A DNA stretch of 43,852 bases from Stenotrophomonas sp. PS02289 (GCF_029960115.1 NZ_JASCOZ010000020.1:1-43852), one strand, 5' to 3'; positions 26,892-35,047 are shown, counted from the stretch's first letter. A program made the numbers and translations. The notes: generated by a model from the sequence alone, not told the origin.

Positions 26892-28133
26892 TCAGTGCGT
26901 GCCAGCGGTGCGACGCAGAGGCGGCCAACGGCCGTAGGTGATGGCCCGCCACAACCATTCCAGTGGACCAAAACGGAAGTGCCGGAGCCAGATCTGTGCG
27001 AACACGACCTGCAGCGCGAACAGCACCAGCGCGAACGGAATCTGCCACGCGCGGGGCAGGCTTTCGAAGGCCCCCAGCCCATACCCGTAGAACACCCACG
27101 TACCGACCAGCGACTGCACGATGTACTGGGTCAGCGCCATGCGACCGACCGGAGCCAGCCACCGAAGACGCGCGCGCAGGTGCACGATCCACGCCAGGTA
27201 ACCCAGGCACATCAGCAGTCCGGCCACCGAAGACAACGCGTAGGCGAACCCGCTGGCAGGCGTGAACGTTCCGGGTGCCACGTAAGGCACCCAGTGCGCG
27301 CTGACCAGCATCAACACCAGCCCGGCCGGCCCTGCACCCCAGCGCAGCCGGCGATACATTGCATCGAAGCGTTCCGGCGCACTGAACGCGCCACTGCGGG
27401 CTAGGCCGGCACCGATCAGGAACATGCCGAGCACTTCCGGCCCTACCACCAGCATGCCGCCCAGATTCACCCGCATGTCGTGGACGCGCTGCACGACCGC
27501 GTCGGTCCAGCTGCCATGGGCATAGGCCTGGCGCTGCAGCTCCACTGCACGTTGCCCCGCTGCCGCCGCTTCCGCCAGCGCGGTGTTGCCCGGTTCTGAC
27601 TGTACGGCCATGTTGATCACCAGCCCCATGGTCACCATCAACGCGGCCGAGAACAGGTAGGTCAGCACGCCCAGCGCGGGCAGCCAGCGCGGTGGCGCTT
27701 CGCGGAACGCCAGCAACGGCAGCGACATCAACGCATACAACACCAGGATGTCGCCCGACCACACCAGCAGTGCATGGCACAGGCCGATCAGCAGCAGGCC
27801 GGCGCTGCGCCGCAGGTAGAACGGAGTGAACTCGCGTCGCGCCGCTTCGGCGCGCTGGGCCATGATCGCAAAGCCCGCACCGAACAGCAGCGAGAACAGG
27901 GTGAAGAACTTGCCCTGCACCAGCACGTAGATCAGCGCATCGGCCCAGCGATCAGCGCCCTGCCAGTGCGGATCGATACCGGTGAAGGCCAGGTCGATCG
28001 GACCACTCAGTGCTTCCATGTTCATCAGCAGGATGCCCAGCAGGGCGACCCCGCGCAGGATGTCGATGACCTCGATACGGTCACTGCCGGTCACCGGCTG
28101 CAGGAGAGGCGCAACAGAGCTCACAGGATTCAC
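26892..28133 (-). CDS. DUF418 family membrane protein
   Basis: 413-aa polytopic inner-membrane protein (about nine to ten helices). The N-terminus RIEVIDILRGVALLGILLMNME is the entry helix of the YeiB/heparan-N-acetyltransferase-like superfamily. The C-terminal DUF418 segment (MALTQYIVQSLVGTW, WLRHFRFGPLEWLWRAITYG) is clear. Function unknown; transport or acyl transfer has been proposed for relatives. The start is a GTG at 28133, with a second GTG nine bases later; the ribosome site is weak. It stands alone, between gor and slyD on the same strand. Confidence 0.87.
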   Translation of the reverse strand: MNPVSSVAPLLQPVTGSDRIEVIDILRGVALLGILLMNMEALSGPIDLAFTGIDPHWQGADRWADALIYVLVQGKFFTLFSLLFGAGFAIMAQRAEAARREFTPFYLRRSAGLLLIGLCHALLVWSGDILVLYALMSLPLLAFREAPPRWLPALGVLTYLFSAALMVTMGLVINMAVQSEPGNTALAEAAAAGQRAVELQRQAYAHGSWTDAVVQRVHDMRVNLGGMLVVGPEVLGMFLIGAGLARSGAFSAPERFDAMYRRLRWGAGPAGLVLMLVSAHWVPYVAPGTFTPASGFAYALSSVAGLLMCLGYLAWIVHLRARLRWLAPVGRMALTQYIVQSLVGTWVFYGYGLGAFESLPRAWQIPFALVLFALQVVFAQIWLRHFRFGPLEWLWRAITYGRWPPLRRTAGTH

Positions 28134-28175
28134 AGGGCACTCGCGGAGCAGGACGGACAGTGTTGCGTAAAACGC

Positions 28176-28200
28176 AACGGCCCGCAGAACGCGGGCCGTT
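28176..28200 (-). terminator. Terminator downstream of slyD
   Basis: Ten-bp perfect stem AACGGCCCGC/GCGGGCCGTT with a five-base loop, followed on the minus strand by GCGTTTT. It lies 40 bp after the slyD stop. Confidence 0.75.
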
Positions 28201-28204
28201 GTCG

Positions 28205-28223
28205 TGCCGGGCCATGCCCGGCA
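28205..28223. repeat. Short REP-like palindrome
   Basis: Eight-bp stem TGCCGGGC/GCCCGGCA around CAT. It has the SMAG shape but GTCG in place of the GTAG head. It sits between slyD and its terminator. Confidence 0.45.
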
Positions 28224-28239
28224 TTAGCACCGTATGGGC

Positions 28240-28719
28240 TTAGTGCTGGTGACCGCCGTCGCCGTGCACGTGGCCGTGCTCCAGCTCTTCGGCCTGGGCT
28301 TCGCGCACGTCCACGATCTCCACCGAGAAGTGCAGGTCCTTGCCGGCCATCGGATGGTTCAGGTCGACGTCGACCACGCTCATGCCGACCTTTTCAACGG
28401 TGACCGCACGCGGGCCGAAGTTGGTCTGCAGCACCACCTGCTGGCCCGGGACCAGCTTGGCATTGCCGAAGTGCTTCTTCGGCACGCGCTGGGTCAGGCC
28501 CTCGCGGCGCTCGCCGTAGGCATCAGCGGCCTTGACGTCGACTTCGAAGCTGGCACCGGCTTCCTGGTCCATCATGGCGTTTTCCAGGCCCGGAATGATG
28601 TTGCCATGGCCGATCAGGATCGCCAGCGGCTCACGGTCCTTCGAGCTTTCGATCGGGTCCTGGCCCTGCTCGGCCACGGTGTAATGGAAGCGGACGACAC
28701 TGTCTTTTACGATCTTCAT
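28240..28719 (-). CDS. slyD: FKBP-type peptidyl-prolyl isomerase SlyD
   Basis: 159-aa cytoplasmic foldase and metallochaperone. The FKBP half-domains (KIVKDSVVRFHYTV and VDVDLNHPMAGKDLHFSVEIVDV) flank the inserted-flap domain (about residues 70-125, GERREGLTQRVPKKHFG). The C-terminal tail is His-rich (HGHVHGDGGHQH), shorter than that of E. coli but still suited to nickel or zinc binding. The ILIGHGNIIPGLENAM motif is the catalytic signature. It is divergent from the NlpC/P60 lipoprotein gene. Confidence 0.95.
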   Translation of the reverse strand: MKIVKDSVVRFHYTVAEQGQDPIESSKDREPLAILIGHGNIIPGLENAMMDQEAGASFEVDVKAADAYGERREGLTQRVPKKHFGNAKLVPGQQVVLQTNFGPRAVTVEKVGMSVVDVDLNHPMAGKDLHFSVEIVDVREAQAEELEHGHVHGDGGHQH

Positions 28720-28828
28720 ACGGAACTCTTGTGCTGAGGCTGCCGGGGCAGACGGGTGGGACGGGTTGTCGCCCGCCGGTTACGCCGCCATCATGGCGAC
28801 TTCCAAGGCCGCGCATTATCCGGACATC

Positions 28829-29368
28829 ATGCTGCTGACGCCAGTTTCGCGCTTGACCCGACTGCCAGCCCAGCTGGCGCTGATCGCCGTTCTGGCCCTG
28901 CTGGCCGCCTGTGGCGGCGGTAAAACCACCCGCCCGTCCGCGCCGCCAGCCTCGGCCCAGGTCTGGCCGACGGTGGCCCCGAACAACCCGCAGGCCGCCA
29001 ACGCGGTGCTGATGCGCGCCATCGGCCTGGTCGGCACACCCTACCGCTACGGCGGCAACACCCCCGAGTCCGGCTTCGACTGCAGCGGGCTGGTGACCTA
29101 TGTCTACCGCGAGATGGTTGATCTCAAGCTGCCGCGGACCTCGCGTGACCTGGCCGCCGTGCAGGGCCCGAAGATCGACCCCAAGCGCCTGGCGGCGGGC
29201 GACCTGGTGTTCTTTGGCAATCGCGGCAACGTCTTCCACGTGGGTATCTACGTCGGCGAAGGGCGCTTCGTGCATGCCCCAAGCACCGGCGGGACGGTGC
29301 GCCTGGACTCGCTGGGCGGCAGCTACTGGAAAGACCACTACACGGGCGCGAAACGCGTTCTGCACTAA
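28829..29368 (+). CDS. NlpC/P60 (C40) peptidase, lipoprotein
   Basis: 179-aa envelope hydrolase. A lipoprotein signal (LIAVLALLAACGGG, lipid Cys at residue 28) precedes one NlpC/P60 domain. The triad is Cys85 (FDCSGLV), His137 (NVFHVGIYVG) and His149 (FVHAPS). Such enzymes cut the D-Glu-diaminopimelate bond in peptidoglycan stems; E. coli Spr/MepS is the nearest well-known type. The ATG at 28829 is chosen because it gives a normal lipoprotein signal; an ATG at 28793 would add an unlikely charged leader. A paralogue follows in tandem. Confidence 0.88.
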   Translation: MLLTPVSRLTRLPAQLALIAVLALLAACGGGKTTRPSAPPASAQVWPTVAPNNPQAANAVLMRAIGLVGTPYRYGGNTPESGFDCSGLVTYVYREMVDLKLPRTSRDLAAVQGPKIDPKRLAAGDLVFFGNRGNVFHVGIYVGEGRFVHAPSTGGTVRLDSLGGSYWKDHYTGAKRVLH

Positions 29369-29393
29369 GCTGAACTGGGCCAAGGCTCGAAAG

Positions 29394-29409
29394 TGTGACG
29401 TACATCACG
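29394..29409. promoter_or_regulatory. CRP/Clp-type operator
   Basis: TGTGA-CGTACA-TCACG matches the TGTGA-N6-TCACA consensus at nine of ten arm positions. It is 106 bp upstream of the second NlpC/P60 gene, in an AT-rich gap. Xanthomonads use the CRP homologue Clp, which responds to cyclic di-GMP, at such sites. Binding here is inferred. Confidence 0.55.
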
Positions 29410-29499
29410 CGTCGTTAAACGAAAAATTAACGAAATTTGTACCTAATCACACGCTTTCCACGGCATCATCACCCATCGTTTTTATTCAGTGACCGCCGC

Positions 29500-30276
29500 G
29501 TGACGACAGCCGACCTGATGTGCCAAGGCCAGACCGCCACCCCCCGGCGTATCACCCGCCCCGCTCTTTTCGCTTTTGTCCTCTGCCTGGCCAGTGTTCC
29601 GGCCTGGGCCCAGAGCGCTCCGACGGCCCCCGCCGACGCCGCTGCGATCACGGTCGCCAGCGTGGCTGAAGCCCCGACTGCCGTCGCCAAGCCCAAGGCA
29701 GAAGCCCCGGTCCGCAGCAAGGCCGACGCCGCCGCCAGCGCCACCCTGGCCGCCCTGCTGCCGCACCTGGCGGCCAACGACACCATTCCGCTGATGGACC
29801 GCTCGGCGATGGTCGCCGGCGACCTGAGCCGCCTGCTGGCCAACTACGACGCTTCCAGCGGCACCATCGTGGCCGCTGACCCGGCCGAAAACGGCAAGGT
29901 CCAGTCGGTCCTGCGCCGCGCCATGACCCTGCTGGGCACGCCGTACCGCTGGGGCGGCACCTCGCCGGACAGCGGCTTCGACTGCAGCGGGCTGGTCGGC
30001 TATGTGTTCCGTACCGCCCTGGGCATCGAGCTGCCGCGCGTCTCGCGCGAAATGGCCCGCGACGGCGAAGCCCAGCTGATCAATGATCGCAACGCGCTGG
30101 CCGCCGGCGACCTGGTGTTCTTCGGTCGCAAGGGCCGGGTCGACCACGTCGGCATCTACGTCGGTGAAGGCCGCTTCCTGCATGCACCGAGCACCGGCAA
30201 GGACGTCCGCGTGGACAGCCTGATCACCGGCTACTGGGGCGGCAAGTTCATGCAGGCGCGTCGCGTCGAGCTCTGA
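29500..30276 (+). CDS. NlpC/P60 (C40) peptidase, secreted
   Basis: About 258-aa envelope hydrolase, paralogous to the preceding gene. A signal peptide ([20 protein letters not shown]) is followed by an Ala/Pro-rich linker and a 60-residue extension not seen in the neighbour, then the NlpC/P60 domain. The triad is Cys162 (FDCSGLV), His216 (VDHVGIYVG) and His228 (FLHAPS). It likely trims peptidoglycan stem peptides in the periplasm. The start is uncertain: GTG at 29500 or ATG at 29518, neither with a clear ribosome site, which leaves the signal peptide intact in both cases. Upstream lies a Clp-like site, and downstream a strong terminator. Confidence 0.87.
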   Translation: MTTADLMCQGQTATPRRITRPALFAFVLCLASVPAWAQSAPTAPADAAAITVASVAEAPTAVAKPKAEAPVRSKADAAASATLAALLPHLAANDTIPLMDRSAMVAGDLSRLLANYDASSGTIVAADPAENGKVQSVLRRAMTLLGTPYRWGGTSPDSGFDCSGLVGYVFRTALGIELPRVSREMARDGEAQLINDRNALAAGDLVFFGRKGRVDHVGIYVGEGRFLHAPSTGKDVRVDSLITGYWGGKFMQARRVEL

Positions 30277-30305
30277 GCCTCGCGCCCGTCCGTAGCTGAA
30301 TCCTG

Positions 30306-30335
30306 AAGGCCGCTGCTCCGCAGCGGCCTTTTTCT
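30306..30335 (+). terminator. Rho-independent terminator
   Basis: Eleven-bp perfect stem AAGGCCGCTGC/GCAGCGGCCTT with loop TCC, then TTTCTTT, 30 bp after the second NlpC/P60 stop. Confidence 0.93.
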
Positions 30336-30454
30336 TTGTCCCGGTGATGGCCGTTGTGGGGTTGATCGCGCGTTGTTGTTTCTGTTCCCGGAGCATTCCC
30401 GGCTTCGAGGTTGCAGGCTGCACAACCCACTCCGCCCCCACGGCGGGGCGGTGG

Positions 30455-30482
30455 TACCCGGCGTGGGGCGGCACGCCGGGTA
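30455..30482. repeat. Inverted repeat in the leader of the sigma-54 activator gene
   Basis: Perfect 11-bp arms TACCCGGCGTG/CACGCCGGGTA around GGGCGG, 48 bp before the regulator start. No T run follows, so it is not a simple terminator. It could be a leader RNA hairpin, an operator or a REP-like unit. Confidence 0.5.
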
Positions 30483-30530
30483 GCGCTGGACAGGAGACTC
30501 CGCCCGGATACCTTTCCGTGAAGGTGACGC

Positions 30531-31868
30531 ATGGCGGCAGTCCCTGAAATTCCGGCCCGGTGTGTGATCTGGTTTGGGCAACCGTTGGCAGCAGAACGCG
30601 CGGCGCTGGCCGCCGCAGGCTGGCAGGTGCGTGGCGTGGCGACCGATGGCGCAGTGGCCATCGGCATGCGCGGCAACGACCTGGTGGTCGGGCTGCTGGA
30701 TCTGCGCTGCGTGGCTGCGCACCACCTTCCCCATCTGCAGGCAGTGCTGGACCAGCATCGCCATCTGCGGGTGCTCGCGATCCTGCCCTCCGGCGCGGCG
30801 GCAGTACACCCGCAATGGCAGCCGCTGCTGGCCTGCTGCACGGAAACCTTCAGCGCGCCGCTGGATGCCGCGCGGCTGGTGCAGCGACTGCAGGAGCTGG
30901 GTGACGAGCAGCATCTGCAGCCGCCGTCGGGGGCACAGGCACTGATCGGCGAGAGCCCGGTGCTGCAGGTGACCCGGGCGGCGCTGCGCAAGTTCGCGCC
31001 GGTGGAACTGCCGGTGCTGATCACCGGCGAGACCGGTACCGGCAAGGAACTGGCGGCGCATGCCCTGCATGCGCTGTCGTCACGGCACGCGCGACCGTTC
31101 CTGGCGGTCAACTGCGGGGCGATTCCGGCGGCGCTGGTGCAATCGGAGCTGTTCGGCCACGAACGCGGTGCGTTCACGGGGGCGGCAAGCCGCCGGCTGG
31201 GCCTGTTTGAGACGGCCAGTGGCGGGACGGTATTCCTGGATGAGATCGGCGACCTGCCTCTGGATGCGCAGACCAACCTGCTGCGGGTGCTGCAGGAGGG
31301 CACGATCGAGCGGGTGGGCAGCAATCAGCCGCTTGCTGTGGACGTGCGGGTGATCGCGGCCACGCACGTGGACCTGGAGCAGGCGGTGGAACGCGGACAG
31401 TTCCGTCGCGACCTGTTCTATCGCCTGAACGTGTTGCGCCTGCCGCTGCCGGCGCTGCGCGACCGGGGCAGCGACATCACGCTGCTGGCGGAACATTTCC
31501 TGGCCAGCTTCCGCCAGCGTCACGTGACCCGTGCGCGCGGCTTCAGCAGCGAGGCGCTGCAGGCGATGCAGCAGTTCCGTTGGCCGGGCAACGTGCGCGA
31601 GCTGTTGAACCGGGTGCAGCGCGCGGCGATCGTGAGCGAGGCGGAACTGATCACAGTGGCGGATCTGGAGCTGGCACCGGATGCGATCGAGGTGCCGCAA
31701 CGGCTGCTGCACGATGCGCGCCAGGCCGCCGAGCGCGATGCCCTGCTGCGCGCCCTGCGCCAGAACGACTTCAACATCACCGCCTGCGCACGCACCATGC
31801 AGGTCTCCCGCGTCACCGTCTACCGCCTCTGCCGCAAACACCAGCTCGCCCTGCCAGAGTTGCGCTGA
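30531..31868 (+). CDS. Sigma-54-dependent enhancer-binding regulator, Fis-type HTH
   Basis: 445-aa activator of sigma-54 RNA polymerase. The N-terminal domain (about 1-130) is receiver-like, but only a single Asp in LLDLR (about residue 57) resembles a phosphorylation site; it recalls the VpsR-type domain. The AAA+ domain follows with Walker A GETGTGKE (166-173), the sigma-54 contact loop GAFTGA (213-218) and Walker [10 protein letters not shown] (232-240). A Fis-type helix-turn-helix ([24 protein letters not shown] given by its ends, about 418-440) closes the protein. AAGG lies six bases before the ATG. It has no adjacent sensor kinase. It is convergent with the Fap-like operon, whose promoter is sigma-54 type, so it is the obvious candidate activator. 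Confidence 0.92.
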   Translation: MAAVPEIPARCVIWFGQPLAAERAALAAAGWQVRGVATDGAVAIGMRGNDLVVGLLDLRCVAAHHLPHLQAVLDQHRHLRVLAILPSGAAAVHPQWQPLLACCTETFSAPLDAARLVQRLQELGDEQHLQPPSGAQALIGESPVLQVTRAALRKFAPVELPVLITGETGTGKELAAHALHALSSRHARPFLAVNCGAIPAALVQSELFGHERGAFTGAASRRLGLFETASGGTVFLDEIGDLPLDAQTNLLRVLQEGTIERVGSNQPLAVDVRVIAATHVDLEQAVERGQFRRDLFYRLNVLRLPLPALRDRGSDITLLAEHFLASFRQRHVTRARGFSSEALQAMQQFRWPGNVRELLNRVQRAAIVSEAELITVADLELAPDAIEVPQRLLHDARQAAERDALLRALRQNDFNITACARTMQVSRVTVYRLCRKHQLALPELR

Positions 31869-31891
31869 CGGCGTGCGATTGCACGATCTAC

Positions 31892-31917
31892 GTAGAGCCG
31901 GGCTCTGCCCGGCTGCT
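31892..31917 (+). repeat. SMAG/REP-type palindrome
   Basis: Same 26 bases as 24138-24163: GTAG, then AGCCGGGC/GCCCGGCT around TCT. It lies 23 bp after the regulator stop. The rest of the 287-bp gap (31869-32155) holds only terminator-like hairpins for the opposing operon. Confidence 0.8.
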
Positions 31918-32061
31918 GTTGGTTTTTGGCGAACAGCCGGTGGCCATCGGTTCCGTGTGTTGGCGGATCGGTTGGGTTCCGAGGGGTTTGTGGGCCCGGT
32001 AGCGTCGGTCGACAGACGACGGCACTGGAACCACCAACACGCGGTAACGCATGACCCCAAA

Positions 32062-32094
32062 ACGAAGAAGAGCCCCCTTCGTGTTAAAGGGGGC
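32062..32094 (-). terminator. Second terminator after the Fap-like operon
   Basis: On the minus strand an 8-bp stem GCCCCCTT/AAGGGGGC is followed by TCTTCTTCGTTTT. It lies about 60 bp past the fapF-like stop, behind the longer hairpin at 32130-32170. Confidence 0.6.
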
Positions 32095-32129
32095 GCGCCA
32101 AAGGCGGGGGGATAAGGTGGAATGCGCGA

Positions 32130-32170
32130 CCGTATATGTTGTGGAGCCTCCGGCTTCACAACATATACGG
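32130..32170 (-). terminator. 19-bp hairpin overlapping the end of the fapF-like gene
   Basis: Arms at 32130-32148 and 32152-32170 pair over 19 bp with one G-T wobble and a three-base loop. One arm contains the last four sense codons and stop of the fapF-like gene. No T run follows, so it may protect the mRNA 3' end or pause polymerase ahead of the terminator at 32062-32094. Confidence 0.6.
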
Positions 32171-33451
32171 AATCTTGAACGCCAACGTAAAGTCCGGCGC
32201 ATCCGGCGTCAGGCCGATGCCCAGAATGCTCACCAGCGTGGTGTTGCGGTTGAGTGCGTAGGTGATACCCAGGTTGAGCGTGGCCGCGTTGGCGTCGCTG
32301 CCGATCACCTTGACCCATTGCCCGCCCTTGTAGCGCGTGGAGGCGCGACGGCTGAGTTTGTCGCTGAAGGACATGCTCAGGCTGGTGCGTTCGTTGAACG
32401 CAAACGCCACACCGGCACCGAAGTAGACCGAACCACCCAGCTTCACGTCGCCGGGATTCACCGTATCCGGATTCCCATCCAGGTCGTCGAAGCTGCCTTC
32501 AAACGAATGCACGTAGCCGATGTTGGCAAACAGGATCGCCGGATCGGCCGTCTTGACCGCGGACAGGCCCAGACTGGCCTGCCACACGCCGTTACCGGTG
32601 GCCTGGTCACCCGGCACCGCGAAACGGATGAAGTCATCTTCGTCACGCTCCAGCACTTTCCAGTCCACGCCATACGGCTCCTGCCCGGTCGGCGCGGTCA
32701 CGCCGACGTTGAGCACGGTTTCCGGCCAGCGCCCCTTTTCCTGGTTGAGGCGGAAGTTGCCGCTCAGGGTGATGTCACCGAGACCGTTGCCGGTGGTTTC
32801 CTCCTGCGCGATGGCGGCGGCCGATCCGCCGGCTCCACCCTTCTGGAACACGGTCTTGCGTGCCAGGTAAGGCACGTCCAGATTCAGTGTCATGCGCGGG
32901 GTGACGCCCCAGCGCGCGGCGAGGTTGTAGGTCAGCGTGTCCGATTCAACGTTTTCAATGGCGATGTTGCCAAGGAAAATCGCGTCCAGGGCGAGGAAGC
33001 CGTTCAACGTGACCTGCTTGCGGTCGTAGCGCGCGTAGCTGAGGCTGTTTTCCACGGTGAAGCGGCGGCTGAACAGTGTCGCGGTCTGCTGCTTCACATC
33101 GTCCACGCTGCGCTTGGAGGCCTGCTGGGCCTGCTGCGCTTCGGCGGCGCTGCTGGCGTATCCCTCGCCGCTGGGCGGGGTGGTCGCGGCGGCCACCACC
33201 GGCGGCGGTTCGGCAGCCGAAGATGCCGGACCTGTTTTTCCGGCGAGGCGTGCCTGCATCGCCTGCACCTGCATGTCCAGCTCGCGCAAGCGGCGCACTT
33301 CCTGCGCGTAGTTCGCCTTCAAGGTTTCAAGTTGCTGGGCCAGCGCCTTGATGTCAGCCTCGTCGGCCGGCGCGGTCTGCGCCTGTACACCGGCCGAAGC
33401 GATCAGAGCCAGCGCCGCCAGCGCCAGCGGAGTCATCCGATATGTGTGCAT
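32156..33451 (-). CDS. FapF-like outer-membrane amyloid exporter
   Basis: 431-aa predicted outer-membrane protein. A signal peptide (residues 1-24, ending VQA) precedes a coiled coil with heptad-like leucines at about 28-71 (DIKALAQQLETLK, RRLRELDMQVQAMQARL). A Pro/Ala linker (72-102), a short helix (103-125, SAAEAQQAQQASKRSVDD) and a beta-barrel of roughly twelve strands (130-431, ending FTLAFKIPYML) follow. This order of coiled coil, plug helix and barrel is that of Pseudomonas FapF, a trimeric channel that exports Fap amyloid subunits, and the length is close to it. It is the last gene of the operon, as fapF is. Some annotation systems would call it only a transporter. Confidence 0.75.
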   Translation of the reverse strand: MHTYRMTPLALAALALIASAGVQAQTAPADEADIKALAQQLETLKANYAQEVRRLRELDMQVQAMQARLAGKTGPASSAAEPPPVVAAATTPPSGEGYASSAAEAQQAQQASKRSVDDVKQQTATLFSRRFTVENSLSYARYDRKQVTLNGFLALDAIFLGNIAIENVESDTLTYNLAARWGVTPRMTLNLDVPYLARKTVFQKGGAGGSAAAIAQEETTGNGLGDITLSGNFRLNQEKGRWPETVLNVGVTAPTGQEPYGVDWKVLERDEDDFIRFAVPGDQATGNGVWQASLGLSAVKTADPAILFANIGYVHSFEGSFDDLDGNPDTVNPGDVKLGGSVYFGAGVAFAFNERTSLSMSFSDKLSRRASTRYKGGQWVKVIGSDANAATLNLGITYALNRNTTLVSILGIGLTPDAPDFTLAFKIPYML

Positions 33452-33493
33452 TGCCTTGATCCACGGTTGTGGTGACGCCCCCCACCCGGCCGT

Positions 33494-34279
33494 TTACTGG
33501 CCGGGTCCCATGCCAACGCCACGGACCATGTTCATGGCCTGGGCCACGTTCTGGGTCAGCGGCGCATTGCTCGCCAGGGTCTGCCGCACCAGTTCGATCT
33601 GCATGCGGTTGGTGACGGCCTGGCCGTCGCTGCTCAGCGCGATGGTCTGACCGACGCTGCCGTTGCGGATCCATTGCTGGACCGCGCCGACGCCTTCGAT
33701 CTTCAGCTGCACCTGGGCGTTGTTGCCCTCCATCTGCGCCACCGCGCTCACGCCGCCCTGCTGGGCGGTGGCCGTGGTACTTGCCGGTGCCGTCTGCTCG
33801 GGCGGTGCGCTGCCTTCGCGGACGTTGAGCTGGGTGCTGTTGCTGGCCACGTTGTTGTCGCCGGCGACCTGGATGGCCTGGGTGACCCCGGCCACGTTCT
33901 GCAATCCAGCCGATTCCACGCTGCGGCCCGGCGTGGCCGGTAGCGGTGCGTCGGCGGCCGTGACCGTCACGCTGGGCGTGAAACTCACTTTCGGCGCAGC
34001 GGCGCTGTGGGTAAAGTCCATGCCCAGGGTGAGTGCGCTTTCGGCGGCCTTCGAACCGGCTTGCCACTGCGAGATCATGGTGACGCCGAACCAGGCCACG
34101 CTGTTGCCGTTGACCGTGTAGCGACCACGCATCAGGCTCAGCTCAGGATCGGGAATCTCGCTCAATCCCTTACCGGCTTTCTGCTGCCCTGGGGCAGCGG
34201 GCGCATCGGCGGCGTAGGCAGGTGCCATGCCGAGCAGGGCCAGCATTACCGCACTTCGCGTCCATGGGGTGATGTTCAT
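33494..34279 (-). CDS. FapE-like secreted accessory protein
   Basis: 261-aa exported protein. A signal peptide (VMLALLGMAPAYAA) is followed by PDPELSLMRGRYTVNGNSVAWFG at about residues 43-65 (given by its ends), an ELxxMRGR motif seen in proteins around Fap operons. The middle has GVTQAIQVAGDNNVASNSTQ, echoing the repeat core of the two subunit-like proteins upstream. The C-terminus (about 205-261) is helical and hydrophilic. No enzyme motif is seen. It starts eight bases after the C39 peptidase stop. By gene order it corresponds to FapE, a minor fibre-associated component whose exact role is unsettled. Similarity to FapE itself could not be tested. Confidence 0.6.
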   Translation of the reverse strand: MNITPWTRSAVMLALLGMAPAYAADAPAAPGQQKAGKGLSEIPDPELSLMRGRYTVNGNSVAWFGVTMISQWQAGSKAAESALTLGMDFTHSAAAPKVSFTPSVTVTAADAPLPATPGRSVESAGLQNVAGVTQAIQVAGDNNVASNSTQLNVREGSAPPEQTAPASTTATAQQGGVSAVAQMEGNNAQVQLKIEGVGAVQQWIRNGSVGQTIALSSDGQAVTNRMQIELVRQTLASNAPLTQNVAQAMNMVRGVGMGPGQ

Positions 34280-34287
34280 GTTGCCTC

Positions 34288-34983
34288 CTAAAGCAGGTCG
34301 GCGTGGGTAAAGCCGAAATCCACCAGTTCCGCTTCGGTGATCGGCCCCTGCCGGGCGTACAACGAACGCGCACTCGGGCGTTCGCCAGGCTGCAGCAACA
34401 CCGTGTTGCGATTGAAATCGCTACCGATCACGATGAACACGGCGCGGGACGGCCATGTCTGCAGAAATTCTTCGACGGGAATGCTGCGGTTGCCCAGGAT
34501 CGGGTCCGCCAGGTCCACCACGTCGCCACGGACCTGCTTGAGCACCACGAAGTGGCGGAAGCCACGCACATCCATCAGCACCAGACCGGGCACGCGAAGC
34601 GAGCGCAGTCGCTCTTCATTGACGCGGTAACCGCGCCCGCGCATGCCCAGTGATTCGACATAGCGCTTGATGTCCAGCAGCGAAAAACCACGCTGGTGGA
34701 CCAGCTCGGGGTCGGAGACCCCCATCATGCCCTCGATCACCGTGGCTTCGTCCGCCTCCAGGTTGTAGGCGTAACGCAGGATGGTGGCCAGGGCGGCCGC
34801 GCCGCAGCTGTAGTCGGTGTGCTGCCGCACCAGGTTGCGGAATTTCCGCTCCTGCATGCTTTCCACCTGCTGCGAGAACAACGCGCCATTGGGCAGCACG
34901 CCGCTGAAGGCGACGTCACCGGCCTGCAGCCGACTCATCGGCAGCAACAGCAGCAGTACACAGAGCAGACGGCAGAACGACAT
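34288..34983 (-). CDS. C39-family cysteine peptidase, FapD-like
   Basis: 231-aa exported papain-like peptidase. A signal peptide (CRLLCVLLLLLPMSRLQA) is followed by the C39 fold. The catalytic Cys60 lies in DYSCGAAALATIL with Gln54 upstream, His144 is in RHFVVLK, and Asp160 in DLADPILGNRSI. C39 domains cut leader peptides after double glycine in bacteriocin exporters, but here the domain stands alone, as in FapD. Its job is thought to be processing or quality control of amyloid components in the periplasm. The ATG at 34983 has GGAG nine bases upstream. A 137-bp gap with a hairpin separates it from the large repeat gene. Confidence 0.85.
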   Translation of the reverse strand: MSFCRLLCVLLLLLPMSRLQAGDVAFSGVLPNGALFSQQVESMQERKFRNLVRQHTDYSCGAAALATILRYAYNLEADEATVIEGMMGVSDPELVHQRGFSLLDIKRYVESLGMRGRGYRVNEERLRSLRVPGLVLMDVRGFRHFVVLKQVRGDVVDLADPILGNRSIPVEEFLQTWPSRAVFIVIGSDFNRNTVLLQPGERPSARSLYARQGPITEAELVDFGFTHADLL

Positions 34984-35006
34984 CGGCGTGGCTCCAGGAA
35001 AAGGAA

Positions 35007-35047
35007 GGAGCCCCTGCCCCAAAGGGGGAGGATGGAACAGGGGCTCC
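35007..35047 (-). repeat. Intercistronic inverted repeat between fapC-like and fapD-like genes
   Basis: Perfect 10-bp arms, GGAGCCCCTG (35007-35016) and CAGGGGCTCC (35038-35047), with a 21-base loop. On the transcribed strand it is followed by TTCCTTTTCC. It could act as an attenuator or a 3' mRNA shield that gives more subunit than exporter message. Confidence 0.6.

Noticed and set aside
30455..30530. Cyclic di-GMP riboswitch before the sigma-54 activator
   Set aside because: The conserved GEMM core sequences are not present; only a simple hairpin is seen.
34288..34983. Bacteriocin leader peptidase of an ABC exporter
   Set aside because: There is no ABC transporter domain, no double-glycine peptide gene nearby, and the protein has its own signal peptide. 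The Fap-type context fits better.
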